DNA of 64,000 nt from Tichowtungia aerotolerans (GTDB taxonomy: Bacteria > Verrucomicrobiota > Kiritimatiellia > Kiritimatiellales > Tichowtungiaceae): contig NZ_CP047593.1 in the NCBI RefSeq assembly GCF_009905215.1, positions 248,001 to 312,000 on the forward strand. Direction: 5' to 3'. The notes beneath the pieces are model-generated. The model saw nothing but the letters and a program-made list of their open reading frames with translations, did not search any database and was not told the DNA's origin. Of this stretch, positions 19,345 through 27,125 are shown in pieces. Position 1 is the first letter of the stretch; each line of letters begins with the position of its first letter. A program made the position numbers and the translations under genes.

Positions 19345-20757
19345 ATGCCAGCACAGTCTTTAGGTTTAGTACAGCAGCAGCGGATGGAGCAGTCGCTCAC
19401 GCCGCAGATGCTGCAGTCGTTAAAAATTCTCCAGGCCCCGATCCTCGACCTTCAGCTGATGGTCCGGACGGAAATGGACCAGAACCCCACTTTGGAACGG
19501 GAAGCGCCGGAAGTCGAGGAAAGCGTCGACTTTGATGAAGCCGCCCGAGAAGAACTCCGCGAAGAACGCGAACTCGGCGAACTCACCGAACTTGCCGAGT
19601 GGGACCGGGAATTCCGCAACAACCGCGAAGTACGCTCCAGCAACGACGAGGAACGCCATCAGTTTATGATGGACTCCATCTCCGGCTCGGCCTCCCTGCA
19701 GGAACATCTGCTTGAACAGCTTTCTCTGGCCGGGCTCAGCGACCGCGAGCGCGGCATCGCCGAAGTCCTGATTGGGTCCATCGACGACGACGGCTACCTC
19801 CAGCTCGACCTCGATGGGATCATCGGTGTCACTCCGGAATTCCCGGAGGAACTCTTTGAGCGGATCATTGCCATCATTCAGGGATTCGATCCGATCGGCG
19901 TCGGTGCCCGATCACTCAAAGAATGTCTGCTGATACAGCTGCGCCATGAGGGTCGTAGCGACTCGCAGGAGGCCTCGTTGGTGGAAAACCACCTCGACAA
20001 ACTCGGCGCCCATCAGTATGAGCAGATTGCCTCGGCCATGCGTCTGCCTCTTGAAAAAATCAACGAACTGGCACGTTCTATTGCAAAACTGGATCCCAAA
20101 CCCGGCCGCAACTTCACCGCGGAGCAGACCGAATACGTCATTCCCGAAATCTCTGTAGAGAAACAGAACGGGAAATGGATCGTCATCCAGAACAAGTCCC
20201 CGTATCCGAGACTGTTCATCAGCCCGCGCTACCTGCAGTTGCTCAAAGACAAGACCACCGCGACAGAAACCCGCAAATACATCCGCGAAAAAATCGCCAA
20301 AAGCAAATTTTTCATCCGCAGTATCGACCAGCGACAGGACACCATCTACCGTATCGCCTGCGAAATCGTCAATGTTCAGGAAGAGTTTCTCGAAAAAGGA
20401 ATCAGCGGGCTCAAACCGCTCACCATGAAGCAGGTGGCCGAGATTCTGGAGGTGCACGAAACAACCATCAGCCGAGCCTGCAACGGAAAATATATGTCCA
20501 CCCCGCGCGGCGTTTTCGAATTTAAATATTTCTTCACTACCGGTGTAGCCCAGGCCGACGGAACCATCATCTCCAACGCTGCCATCAAAAGTGCTCTGGC
20601 CGACATCGTCCGCAACGAAAACAAAAAGAAACCGCTGTCCGACCAGAAAATCGGTGACGCACTCGCCGAACAGGGTATCCATATCGCCCGGCGCACCGTC
20701 GCCAAGTATCGCGAACAACTCAAAATCCTCCCGGCGCGCCTGCGCCGCCAGACCTGA
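19345..20757 (+). CDS. rpoN: RNA polymerase sigma-54 factor
   Basis: 470-residue sigma-54. The Gln/Leu-rich activator-interacting region I is clear (LVQQQRMEQSLTPQMLQSLK and LQLMVRTEMDQNP), followed by an acidic linker, the core-binding domain (ERGIAEVLIGSIDDDGYLQL, FDPIGVGARSLKECLLIQL), the helix-turn-helix KQVAEILEVHETTISRACNG and the C-terminal RpoN box ARRTVAKYREQLKI. It directs RNA polymerase to -24/-12 promoters that need AAA+ activators. Short spacer to the exonuclease gene (3 nt), so they are probably co-transcribed. No convincing sigma-54 promoter was found in the window. Confidence 0.97.
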   Translation: MPAQSLGLVQQQRMEQSLTPQMLQSLKILQAPILDLQLMVRTEMDQNPTLEREAPEVEESVDFDEAAREELREERELGELTELAEWDREFRNNREVRSSNDEERHQFMMDSISGSASLQEHLLEQLSLAGLSDRERGIAEVLIGSIDDDGYLQLDLDGIIGVTPEFPEELFERIIAIIQGFDPIGVGARSLKECLLIQLRHEGRSDSQEASLVENHLDKLGAHQYEQIASAMRLPLEKINELARSIAKLDPKPGRNFTAEQTEYVIPEISVEKQNGKWIVIQNKSPYPRLFISPRYLQLLKDKTTATETRKYIREKIAKSKFFIRSIDQRQDTIYRIACEIVNVQEEFLEKGISGLKPLTMKQVAEILEVHETTISRACNGKYMSTPRGVFEFKYFFTTGVAQADGTIISNAAIKSALADIVRNENKKKPLSDQKIGDALAEQGIHIARRTVAKYREQLKILPARLRRQT

Positions 20758-20760
20758 TTT

Positions 20761-21378
20761 ATGACAACGCCTCTGAAAAAACTCCACATCACCAAAAGTG
20801 AAATCAACGGCCTCCCGATGCGCCAATACCAGGGACCGATTGACCTTATTTCCACAGCAGAAGATACAAAACGGGCTGCAGAAGAACTGCAAAAAGAAAC
20901 ACTGCTTGGTTTCGACACCGAAACCCGCCCGGCCTTTCGGCGAGGAGAAAGCTATCAACCCTCTCTCCTGCAACTGGCCACGGCCGAAAAGGCCTACCTC
21001 TTCCAGCTCCAACAAACCGGTTTGACCGCCGAAATCCGGTCCATTCTGTCAAACGAACGCATTGTCAAAGCCGGCGTCTCCATCCGTGACGACCTTAAAG
21101 AACTGAGAAAACTCTCAGAATTTGCCCCGGCCAGCTTTATCGAACTGGCTCACTCCGCAAAAAAAGCCGGAATTAAAAACCTCGGCCTGCGCGGCATGGG
21201 CGCTTTGCTGCTCGGCTTTCGCATCTCAAAAAAGGAGCAGGTCTCCAACTGGGCCCGGCGGGAACTGAGCCCTTCGCAAATCACCTATGCCGCCACCGAC
21301 GCGTGGCTCGGACGCGAAATCTACCTGCACCTCGACCGCCACGGCCTCATCCTCCAACCCTGCGAAGAGCCATTTTAG
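20761..21378 (+). CDS. 3'-5' exonuclease, RNase D / DEDDy type
   Basis: 205-residue single-domain DEDD exonuclease: LLGFDTETRP (ExoI, Asp-x-Glu), VKAGVSIRDDLKEL (ExoII with Asp) and ITYAATDAWLGREI (ExoIII, Tyr-x3-Asp, making it DEDDy). It lacks the HRDC domain of full RNase D and is closer to the short exonucleases of the RNase D / WRN-exo group. Likely acts on small RNA or DNA ends. Follows rpoN after 3 nt in the same operon. Confidence 0.88.
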   Translation: MTTPLKKLHITKSEINGLPMRQYQGPIDLISTAEDTKRAAEELQKETLLGFDTETRPAFRRGESYQPSLLQLATAEKAYLFQLQQTGLTAEIRSILSNERIVKAGVSIRDDLKELRKLSEFAPASFIELAHSAKKAGIKNLGLRGMGALLLGFRISKKEQVSNWARRELSPSQITYAATDAWLGREIYLHLDRHGLILQPCEEPF

Positions 21379-21502
21379 GCGCAACACATAACGGCATCGT
21401 TCTATCTTCACGGGAAGGGACGAACAAATGCCGCCATACTAACGAGAGTGGCCTCATCAAATTAGAACGCAAGATTGTCGCTGTAAATCAGGCTGCCGCA
21501 GG

Positions 21503-21664
21503 ATGACTAAACCAGTGATATATGCGTCGAACGGTTTATACGGATCTCCATTTGACTCGCAAAGTCCTGATAAAAAACCAAAGCATCATTTTGAATGTAT
21601 GGGAAATACACGCAAAATCATCAACGCACACGGCGCCGATTACAAACAGGCGTTAAACCTGTAA
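21503..21664 (+). CDS. Small protein of unknown function (53 aa), coupled to next gene
   Basis: A 54-codon frame from ATG 21503 to TAA 21664. The peptide starts MTKPVIYASNGLYGSPFDSQ and ends with GADYKQALNL. Composition looks protein-like (balanced charged residues, no low complexity). Its stop shares one base with a downstream ATG (TAATG at 21662-21666), a typical coupling arrangement. I do not recognise a family. The ribosome site is weak (CAGG directly before the ATG). It could also be the N-terminal part of a gene broken at the TAATG junction. Confidence 0.35.
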   Translation: MTKPVIYASNGLYGSPFDSQSPDKKPKHHFECMGNTRKIINAHGADYKQALNL

Positions 21665-22089
21665 TGGATCTACTCAGCAAAAAAGGTATTCTGAGCCCAT
21701 CTGTTACAGAACAGATTGCTCACAACATTTTTGGCATGGCAAAGACTCTAAAAATTATTCTGATCATGATCGGCCTGCTGACGGTATCCCTGCCGGCCAA
21801 TGCATCCGAAAATGAATCATCTTCTTTTATGCCGGCTCCGACCTGCGAAACTTCCTCTCAGGATGATCATTCTGAAATTATGGTTAAAATAACCGGACTG
21901 CTGATTCTGATCGGCATCCCGGCAATTCTGTTCTGCTCAGGAATTCCAAAAAGAAACGGCCGAGTCAAATCCGGAGGACACTCTTACGGCGGCTATGGAT
22001 CCTGTGGAGGGTTCGGCACAGGCGGCAGCGGCGGCGGAGGGTTTGGAGGCGGCTGTTCCGGAGGCGGAGGATCCAGTGGCGGTTGGTAG
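21664..22089 (+). CDS. Secreted/membrane protein with YgcG-like glycine-rich tail but no TPM domain
   Basis: If started at ATG 21664 the product has 141 residues; the later ATG 21736 gives MAKTLKIILIMIGLLTVSLP, a classic signal peptide ending at ANA, and may be the real start. After a short Ser/Thr/Glu region comes one hydrophobic helix (about 20 residues, ITGLLILIGIPAILFCSG). The Gly-rich tail ends CSGGGGSSGGW, nearly identical to that of the TPM protein encoded 40 nt downstream. It thus looks like a TPM/YgcG-type protein that lost the TPM domain and kept signal, membrane helix and tail. Function unknown; probably anchored in the inner membrane with the LemA/TPM system. Confidence 0.6.
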   Translation: MDLLSKKGILSPSVTEQIAHNIFGMAKTLKIILIMIGLLTVSLPANASENESSSFMPAPTCETSSQDDHSEIMVKITGLLILIGIPAILFCSGIPKRNGRVKSGGHSYGGYGSCGGFGTGGSGGGGFGGGCSGGGGSSGGW

Positions 22090-22129
22090 TTGCGATCCGG
22101 CCGAGTTACACGTAGCATTCTTTTTTCTT

Positions 22130-22876
22130 ATGAAAAAACTCAAATTAATTTTTACCGTTCTGACTTTTGCGGCGGCTGCTCTGTCTGCCAATGCATCCGA
22201 CCAACTGCTGAATTCTCTGCAGCCTCGCGGGCTGGTGAATGACTATGCCAATATCATTTCGGCATCTGAAGAACGACAGCTTCTATCCATGCTGACCGAA
22301 GTCCGGCAGAAAACCGGTGCGGAGCTGACGGTTGTCACCCTGCCGTCACTCGATGGCGGAGAAATTGATGACTTCACCAATCGGCTGTTTGAACGCTGGG
22401 GTGTCGGGCAAAAAGGCAAAGACAACGGCCTGATGTTTCTGGCGGCCATGCAGGACCGCAAAATGCGCATTGAAGTCGGTTACGGCCTCGAAGGCGCCAT
22501 TCCCGATGCAACCGCGGGACGCATCCGCACAGAGATTATCACTCCGCACTTCAAAGCGGGCAACCCGGGAGCCGGCATCCTGCGGGGAATGGCCGCGCTG
22601 TCGCAGCGAGTCGCCGCCGAATACGGTGTATCACTGACCGGGGCCGCGCCGGTTCAATATCAGCGAACCTCCAATCGACGCGGCAATCCGCTGTTCATGA
22701 TTATCTTCCTGATTTTCTTTATCCCGTTCGCAATTCGCCATCCGTTTCTGGCCATGATGCTGCTCAGCGGCGGCCGGGGCGGCGGTTACCGCTCGGGCGG
22801 TGGAGGCGGCTTCGGTGGAGGCGGCGGATTTGGCGGAGGCATGTCCGGCGGCGGCGGCTCCAGCGGCGGATGGTAA
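22130..22876 (+). CDS. TPM domain protein (YgcG family)
   Basis: 248 residues. Signal peptide MKKLKLIFTVLTFAAAALSA, then the TPM (TLP18.3/Psb32/MOLO-1) domain: GLVNDYANIISASEERQLLS, GAELTVVTLPSLDGGEIDDF, MRIEVGYGLEGAIPDATAGR. After it a membrane helix (LFMIIFLIFFIPFAI) and a Gly-rich tail ending SGGGGSSGGW. YgcG-type proteins are usually encoded with LemA, as here, and are proposed to act in membrane stress or quality control; TPM domains in some proteins have phosphatase activity. Start chosen at ATG 22130; the long in-frame upstream extension overlaps the preceding gene. Confidence 0.9.
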   Translation: MKKLKLIFTVLTFAAAALSANASDQLLNSLQPRGLVNDYANIISASEERQLLSMLTEVRQKTGAELTVVTLPSLDGGEIDDFTNRLFERWGVGQKGKDNGLMFLAAMQDRKMRIEVGYGLEGAIPDATAGRIRTEIITPHFKAGNPGAGILRGMAALSQRVAAEYGVSLTGAAPVQYQRTSNRRGNPLFMIIFLIFFIPFAIRHPFLAMMLLSGGRGGGYRSGGGGGFGGGGGFGGGMSGGGGSSGGW

Positions 22877-22908
22877 ATCAAATTTTGGAGTAAAGGAGTA
22901 TCGGAGTA

Positions 22909-23631
22909 ATGGAAATGAAACCTGAAAAACTGACTCAGGAACTGGAAAAGGCCTGCGGAACAAAACTGAAATCGGTGATTCTATACGGTTCAGCTGCTGC
23001 GGGCGATCACGCCGGAAAGAAATCGGACTACAACGTCCTCGTCGTTGTCGACGAGCTCGGCATTGACACCCTCAATGCACTGGCAAAACCTGCGTCCGCC
23101 TGGGCTCAGGCCGGGAACCCGGCGCCCCTGCTCTTCACCGAAGACCGGCTGACAAAAGCAACCGACGTCTTCCCGATCGAGCTGCTCGACATCACCGAAT
23201 GCCACAAAGTACTTTTCGGAAGCGATGCCGTCCAGGGATTGGAAATCAGCACAGAAAACCTGCGCCTGCAGATCGAACACGAGCTGCGCGGCGCACTGAT
23301 CCGCCTTCGTCAAAGCTATCTGCTGACACAGGGCAAAACCAAAGCAGTCGCTGAGCTGATGACTGGATCACTCTCAACCTTCCTCGTACTCTTCCGCGCC
23401 GCGCTTCGACTCTTCGAAGAAACCGTGCCGCAGAAAAAGTTCCAGGCATTGGAAAAACTGGCAGGGCACCTGACCTTTGATGCATCCGTTTTCCAGACCG
23501 TACAGGCGCTCAAAGAAGGATCAAGAAAGGCAAAAGATGTCGATGTGCCTGAGCTGTTTAACAATTATTTAAAAACCGTCGAGTGCGTCATTGACGCCGT
23601 TGACGCACACATCCAGAAGGAGAATGCATAA
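22909..23631 (+). CDS. Nucleotidyltransferase domain protein
   Basis: 240-residue protein with an N-terminal minimal nucleotidyltransferase motif: SVILYGSAAAGDHAGKKSDY, which gives Gly-Ser and a downstream Asp-x-Asn in place of the usual Asp-x-Asp (SDYNVLVVV). The missing second Asp may weaken catalysis. The C-terminal half is helical (HEPN-like length, LRLQIEHELRGALIRLRQSY). The gene lies between the TPM gene and lemA, with a stop/start overlap (TAATG) into lemA. Two copies of the dispersed palindrome lie in its coding sequence (23230-23244 and 23440-23454). Confidence 0.75.
   Translation: MEMKPEKLTQELEKACGTKLKSVILYGSAAAGDHAGKKSDYNVLVVVDELGIDTLNALAKPASAWAQAGNPAPLLFTEDRLTKATDVFPIELLDITECHKVLFGSDAVQGLEISTENLRLQIEHELRGALIRLRQSYLLTQGKTKAVAELMTGSLSTFLVLFRAALRLFEETVPQKKFQALEKLAGHLTFDASVFQTVQALKEGSRKAKDVDVPELFNNYLKTVECVIDAVDAHIQKENA
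23230..23244. repeat. Dispersed palindrome variant (GTCCA GGGAT TGGAA), in coding
   Basis: One mismatch in the left arm; read as Val-Gln-Gly-Leu-Glu inside the nucleotidyltransferase gene. Confidence 0.5.
23440..23454. repeat. Dispersed palindrome copy (TTCCA GGCAT TGGAA), in coding
   Basis: Full arms; read as Phe-Gln-Ala-Leu-Glu inside the nucleotidyltransferase gene. Confidence 0.7.
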
Positions 23632-24200
23632 TGAAAAAAACACTGCTTATCGTTGGAATTATCGTCCTGATTCTAGTGGTCATCCCGCTGATGATGGTCA
23701 AAGGAAACTACAACCGGTTCGTCGGCCTTCAGGAAGGGGTGGATGCTCAGTGGGCCAATGTGGAAACCGTTCTTCAGCGCCGCTTCGACCTGATCCCGAA
23801 CCTGGTCAATACCGTTAAAGGCTTTGCCGCACAGGAAAAAGAGGTTTTCACCAAAGTCACCGAACTGCGCAGCCAGTGGGCAGCAGCCGGCACCCCGAAC
23901 GAAAAGGTTGAAGTCGCCAACCAGATGCAGGGCGCTCTCGGCCGCCTGATGCTGGTGGCGGAAAACTATCCGGAGCTGAAATCCAACCAGAACTTCCTCG
24001 CCCTCCAGGAAGAACTGGCCGGAACCGAAAACCGGATCTCCGTTGAACGCCGCCGCTACAACGACAGCGTCCGCAGCTACAACACCGCCATCCGCAAGTT
24101 TCCGGGCGTGATTATCGCCAATATGTTCGGCTTCGACAAACGCACCCCGTTTGAAGCCTCACCGGAAGCAGTCAATACCGTCCCCGCTGTTTCATTCTGA
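23631..24200 (+). CDS. LemA family protein
   Basis: 189 residues with a single N-terminal membrane anchor (LLIVGIIVLILVVIPLMMV) and the LemA core: YNRFVGLQEGVDAQWANVET, LQRRFDLIPNLVNTVKGF, NRISVERRRYNDSVRSYN, and AIRKFPGVIIANMFGF. The protein should sit in the inner membrane with a helical domain outside. LemA and TPM/YgcG genes are commonly paired; the exact role is unknown. Start overlaps the upstream stop by one base. A strong terminator carrying the dispersed palindrome follows. Confidence 0.95.
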   Translation: MKKTLLIVGIIVLILVVIPLMMVKGNYNRFVGLQEGVDAQWANVETVLQRRFDLIPNLVNTVKGFAAQEKEVFTKVTELRSQWAAAGTPNEKVEVANQMQGALGRLMLVAENYPELKSNQNFLALQEELAGTENRISVERRRYNDSVRSYNTAIRKFPGVIIANMFGFDKRTPFEASPEAVNTVPAVSF

Positions 24201-24217
24201 GTCCATCGCACAGACGA

Positions 24218-24261
24218 AAAAGCCGGGTTTTCCAAGGATTGGAAAATCCGGCTTTGTTTTT
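24218..24261 (+). terminator. Intrinsic terminator of the TPM-lemA operon, built on the dispersed palindrome
   Basis: Long hairpin AAAGCCGG / CCGGCTTT whose inner stem is TTTTCCAA GGA TTGGAAAA, followed by GTTTTTCC. The palindrome core is 24230-24244. It lies 18 nt after the lemA stop. Confidence 0.88.
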
Positions 24262-24288
24262 CCGGACTATGGAAGCATGAGCACTGCC

Positions 24289-25077
24289 TCATTCTGCCAA
24301 ACAAGCTCGATCATGCTGAACTACATTCAAAAAATACAGCGTGTAGAAAACAGTAAAAAACGCATAAAGCACCGCCATCAATGGATGAAACAAATAAAGC
24401 ATCCAGGGAGAACCGAACCACTCAACGGCCATTTCCCTCCCAACAGCCACAACCATCAGGATCGTCAAGGGAAGGCCCACGGGAGCTTTAAACAGCAACT
24501 GGATGCCAAACAACTTCCACCAGGATCCTCTAACCACTTGGAAGCTGCAAATGAATACCGAAAAGGCGCGCTTCTGCTTCAGAATCAAAGCCTGATAAAC
24601 AAATATAAAATAGACCCCTAAAACGGTTTCGATCACAAGTACCGCGAAACGAAAAATCAACACACCAATTTCAGGGCATTCAACGAATGCTAGAAATTTG
24701 ACCAGCCCGCTGGAAATTATTCCTCCCGCTAAAAACATCAAACGAATAACAAAAGCTGACAGGCAAATATTTCCAACACACTGAAAAACCTTTTTTAACT
24801 GAACCTGCTCCGTCCTTACCGACTGTGCTGTAAGAAAAATCACAAAAAGCATCCCGAGAAATCCAAACAGACTTGATGCCCTGAACTCCCAAACAAACCA
24901 ATGATGGTTTAGCTCCCCGAACAAGTTCCCTGTAAATGTACTATCAACGCCTATCAGCAAAACCTGCCAACAAAACAAAACACCGAAAATAATCCCAAAT
25001 CGGCGGCAATAGATCTTCCAACTGGCATAAAACAGCTCTTTCAGCGTCAGTTTTCTGTCATCTGGATTTGGAATCAT
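24289..25077 (-). CDS. Multi-pass membrane protein of unknown function
   Basis: About 262 residues from ATG 25077 (MIPNPDDRKL). There are around six hydrophobic segments (for example IIFGVLFCWQVLLIGV, SLFGFLGMLFVIFLTA, CLSAFVIRLMFLAGGII, FRFAVLVIETVLGVYFIFVY, VGLPLTILMVVAVG, PLMAVLYAFFTVFYTLYFL). Layout recalls the DUF975 / glycerophosphodiester phosphodiesterase membrane-domain type proteins, but I see no diagnostic motif. The ATG has only GTCGGGAA directly before it; a TTG at 25113 in the same frame is an alternative start. Downstream of glgB on the same strand. Confidence 0.6.
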   Translation of the reverse strand: MIPNPDDRKLTLKELFYASWKIYCRRFGIIFGVLFCWQVLLIGVDSTFTGNLFGELNHHWFVWEFRASSLFGFLGMLFVIFLTAQSVRTEQVQLKKVFQCVGNICLSAFVIRLMFLAGGIISSGLVKFLAFVECPEIGVLIFRFAVLVIETVLGVYFIFVYQALILKQKRAFSVFICSFQVVRGSWWKLFGIQLLFKAPVGLPLTILMVVAVGREMAVEWFGSPWMLYLFHPLMAVLYAFFTVFYTLYFLNVVQHDRACLAE

Positions 25078-25116
25078 TTCCCGACTTTGTCCATAAAGTT
25101 GAACCCTCGACAAAAA

Positions 25117-27027
25117 TCAGGAATTTTTGAGCTTCAGCACCAACGCTCCGAGCGGCGGAAGATCGAACTGAAGAGAAAACTCCTTGCCGTGCCACGGAAG
25201 ATGATGAGCGTCATACACGGATCCTTCTTCCGGCCCGGCATCGGAGCCGCCGCACTCGTAGGAGTCGGTGTTGAGGATCAGTTCCCAGTTCCCGGCAACG
25301 GGAAGACCGATCCGGTAGCCGGGGCGCGGCGTCGGCGTCAGATTCAGCACAACGGCCATCACATCCTCCGGGTTCTCACCTTTGCGCAGATAAGAGACGA
25401 CCGAACTTTCCGCATCCTGGAAGTCGATCCAGTCGAATCCTTCCCAGGAGGATTCAATACCGTAAAGCGCAGGCTCCGATATGTAGAGCCGGTTCAGGAT
25501 CTTAAGGAGGCGCTGCAGCTTCTGATGCGGCTCGTACTCGAGCAGATTCCAGTCGAGGCTGTTTTCGCTGTCCCACTCTTTCCACTGCCCGATTTCACAG
25601 CCCATGAAGAGCAATTTTTTACCGGGATGCGTGAACATGTAGGTGTAAAGCAGTCGCATGTTGGCGAACTTCTGCCACATATCACCGGGCATTTTGTCGA
25701 GCATGGAAGCTTTTCCATGAACCACCTCATCGTGCGAAAACGGCAGAATAAAGTTCTCGGTGAACGCATAGATCATCGAGAAGGTCAGATCGCCCTGATG
25801 GTATTTACGGTGGATTGGGTCCTTGCTGAAATAGGTGAGTGTATCGTTCATCCAGCCCATGTTCCACTTAAAGTCAAAGCCGAGCCCGCCCTGATCCAGC
25901 GGATGCGACACCTGAGGAAATGCGGTGGATTCTTCCGCAAACGTCAGAAAGCCGGGATACTGGCTATGGATAAGACTGTTAAAATGCTTCAGGAACTCAA
26001 TGGCTTCGAGGTTTTCACGCCCGCCATATCTATTGGGAATCCACTGGCCTTCATTTCGTGAGTAGTCGAGATAAAGCATGCTGGCAACGGCATCAACACG
26101 CAGGCCGTCCAGATGATATTCCTCCGCCCAGAATACTGCGGACGAAAGCAGAAACCCGCTGACCTCGTGGCGGCCGTAGTTGGGAATCAGCGTTCCCCAG
26201 TCCATGTGCTCGCCCTGACGCGGATCGGAGTGCTCATACAGATGCGTGCCGTCGAAGTAGCCGAGGCCGTGGGCATCTTTCGGGAAATGGGCGGGAACCC
26301 AGTCGAGAATCACGCCGAGTCCAACCTGATGGCAGCAATCGACAAAATACCGGAAATCGGCGGGAAAACCGAAGCGGGAGGTGGGTGCGTAATAACCGGT
26401 GGCCTGATACCCCCACGATCCGTCATAGGGATGCTCTGTGATCGGCAGCAGCTCAATGTGCGTGTGCCCCATCTCTTTTACATACGGAACCAGCTGATCA
26501 GCCAGCTCACGATAGGTGAGCCAGCGATTGCCTTCTTCCGGCATCCGTTTCCATGAACCCGGGTGCAGTTCATAAATGCTGACCGGACTCTTATGCCAAT
26601 TGGTCTGCGCCCGTTTTTCCAGCCACGCACCGTCATTCCACTCATAGCCGGACAGATCGCAGACAACGGATGCCGTGCGCGGACGCAGCTCTGTTTCAAA
26701 CGCATACGGATCGGCTTTCTGCGCCCAGAAGCCGTTTGGACCCTTGATCTCAAATTTATACTGGTCACCCACTTTAGCGCCGGGAATAAAACGCTCCCAG
26801 ACACCGGAGTTTTCAATGCGCTTCATCTCATGAATCCACGCCTCCCAGTTGTTAAACGAGCCGATGACGCTGACGTTCTCGGCGTTCGGCGCCCAGACCG
26901 AAAAATAGACCCCGTGCTCGCCGTTTTCCTCCAGAGGATGCGCCCCGAGTTTTTCGTAGGCGCGGTAGTGAGTTCCCTGTCCATGCAGAAACAGGTCGAA
27001 ATCGGTGAGCTTAGGTCTTTTTTCCAT
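25117..27027 (-). CDS. glgB: 1,4-alpha-glucan branching enzyme
   Basis: GH13 branching enzyme of 636 residues that introduces alpha-1,6 branches in glycogen. It has an N-terminal CBM48 domain ([20 protein letters not shown]) and the GH13 barrel with [17 protein letters not shown] (nucleophile Asp), [11 protein letters not shown] (acid/base Glu) and [11 protein letters not shown] (transition-state Asp), plus a C-terminal beta domain ending [10 protein letters not shown]. Start is ATG 27027; the ribosome site GGAAG upstream is the right arm of a degenerate palindrome copy at 27034-27048. Other glycogen genes are not nearby; it follows purF in the same direction. Confidence 0.96.
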   Translation of the reverse strand: MEKRPKLTDFDLFLHGQGTHYRAYEKLGAHPLEENGEHGVYFSVWAPNAENVSVIGSFNNWEAWIHEMKRIENSGVWERFIPGAKVGDQYKFEIKGPNGFWAQKADPYAFETELRPRTASVVCDLSGYEWNDGAWLEKRAQTNWHKSPVSIYELHPGSWKRMPEEGNRWLTYRELADQLVPYVKEMGHTHIELLPITEHPYDGSWGYQATGYYAPTSRFGFPADFRYFVDCCHQVGLGVILDWVPAHFPKDAHGLGYFDGTHLYEHSDPRQGEHMDWGTLIPNYGRHEVSGFLLSSAVFWAEEYHLDGLRVDAVASMLYLDYSRNEGQWIPNRYGGRENLEAIEFLKHFNSLIHSQYPGFLTFAEESTAFPQVSHPLDQGGLGFDFKWNMGWMNDTLTYFSKDPIHRKYHQGDLTFSMIYAFTENFILPFSHDEVVHGKASMLDKMPGDMWQKFANMRLLYTYMFTHPGKKLLFMGCEIGQWKEWDSENSLDWNLLEYEPHQKLQRLLKILNRLYISEPALYGIESSWEGFDWIDFQDAESSVVSYLRKGENPEDVMAVVLNLTPTPRPGYRIGLPVAGNWELILNTDSYECGGSDAGPEEGSVYDAHHLPWHGKEFSLQFDLPPLGALVLKLKNS

Positions 27028-27033
27028 AGATGC

Positions 27034-27048
27034 TTCCAAACGTTGAAA
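27034..27048. repeat. Degenerate dispersed palindrome (TTCCAA ACG TTGAAA) over the glgB ribosome site
   Basis: In the minus-strand glgB leader its TTTGGAAGC supplies the GGAAG that sits six bases before the ATG at 27027. Confidence 0.5.
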
Positions 27049-27064
27049 CTTTTTACCCGATTTT

Positions 27065-27079
27065 TTCCAACCATTGAAA
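27065..27079. repeat. Degenerate dispersed palindrome (TTCCAA CCA TTGAAA), purF-glgB spacer
   Basis: Second of three copies in the 98-nt spacer; one mismatch in the right arm. Confidence 0.5.
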
Positions 27080-27106
27080 GTCTATTGCGTCGGCAATTGG
27101 CTGGTT

Positions 27107-27121
27107 TTCCAGGGTTTGGAA
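27107..27121. repeat. Dispersed palindrome copy (TTCCA GGGTT TGGAA), just after purF stop
   Basis: Extended arms TTTTCCA / TGGAAAA. It starts 5 nt beyond the purF stop on the minus strand, but no T tract follows, so it is not a standard intrinsic terminator. Confidence 0.7.
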
Positions 27122-27125
27122 AAAA

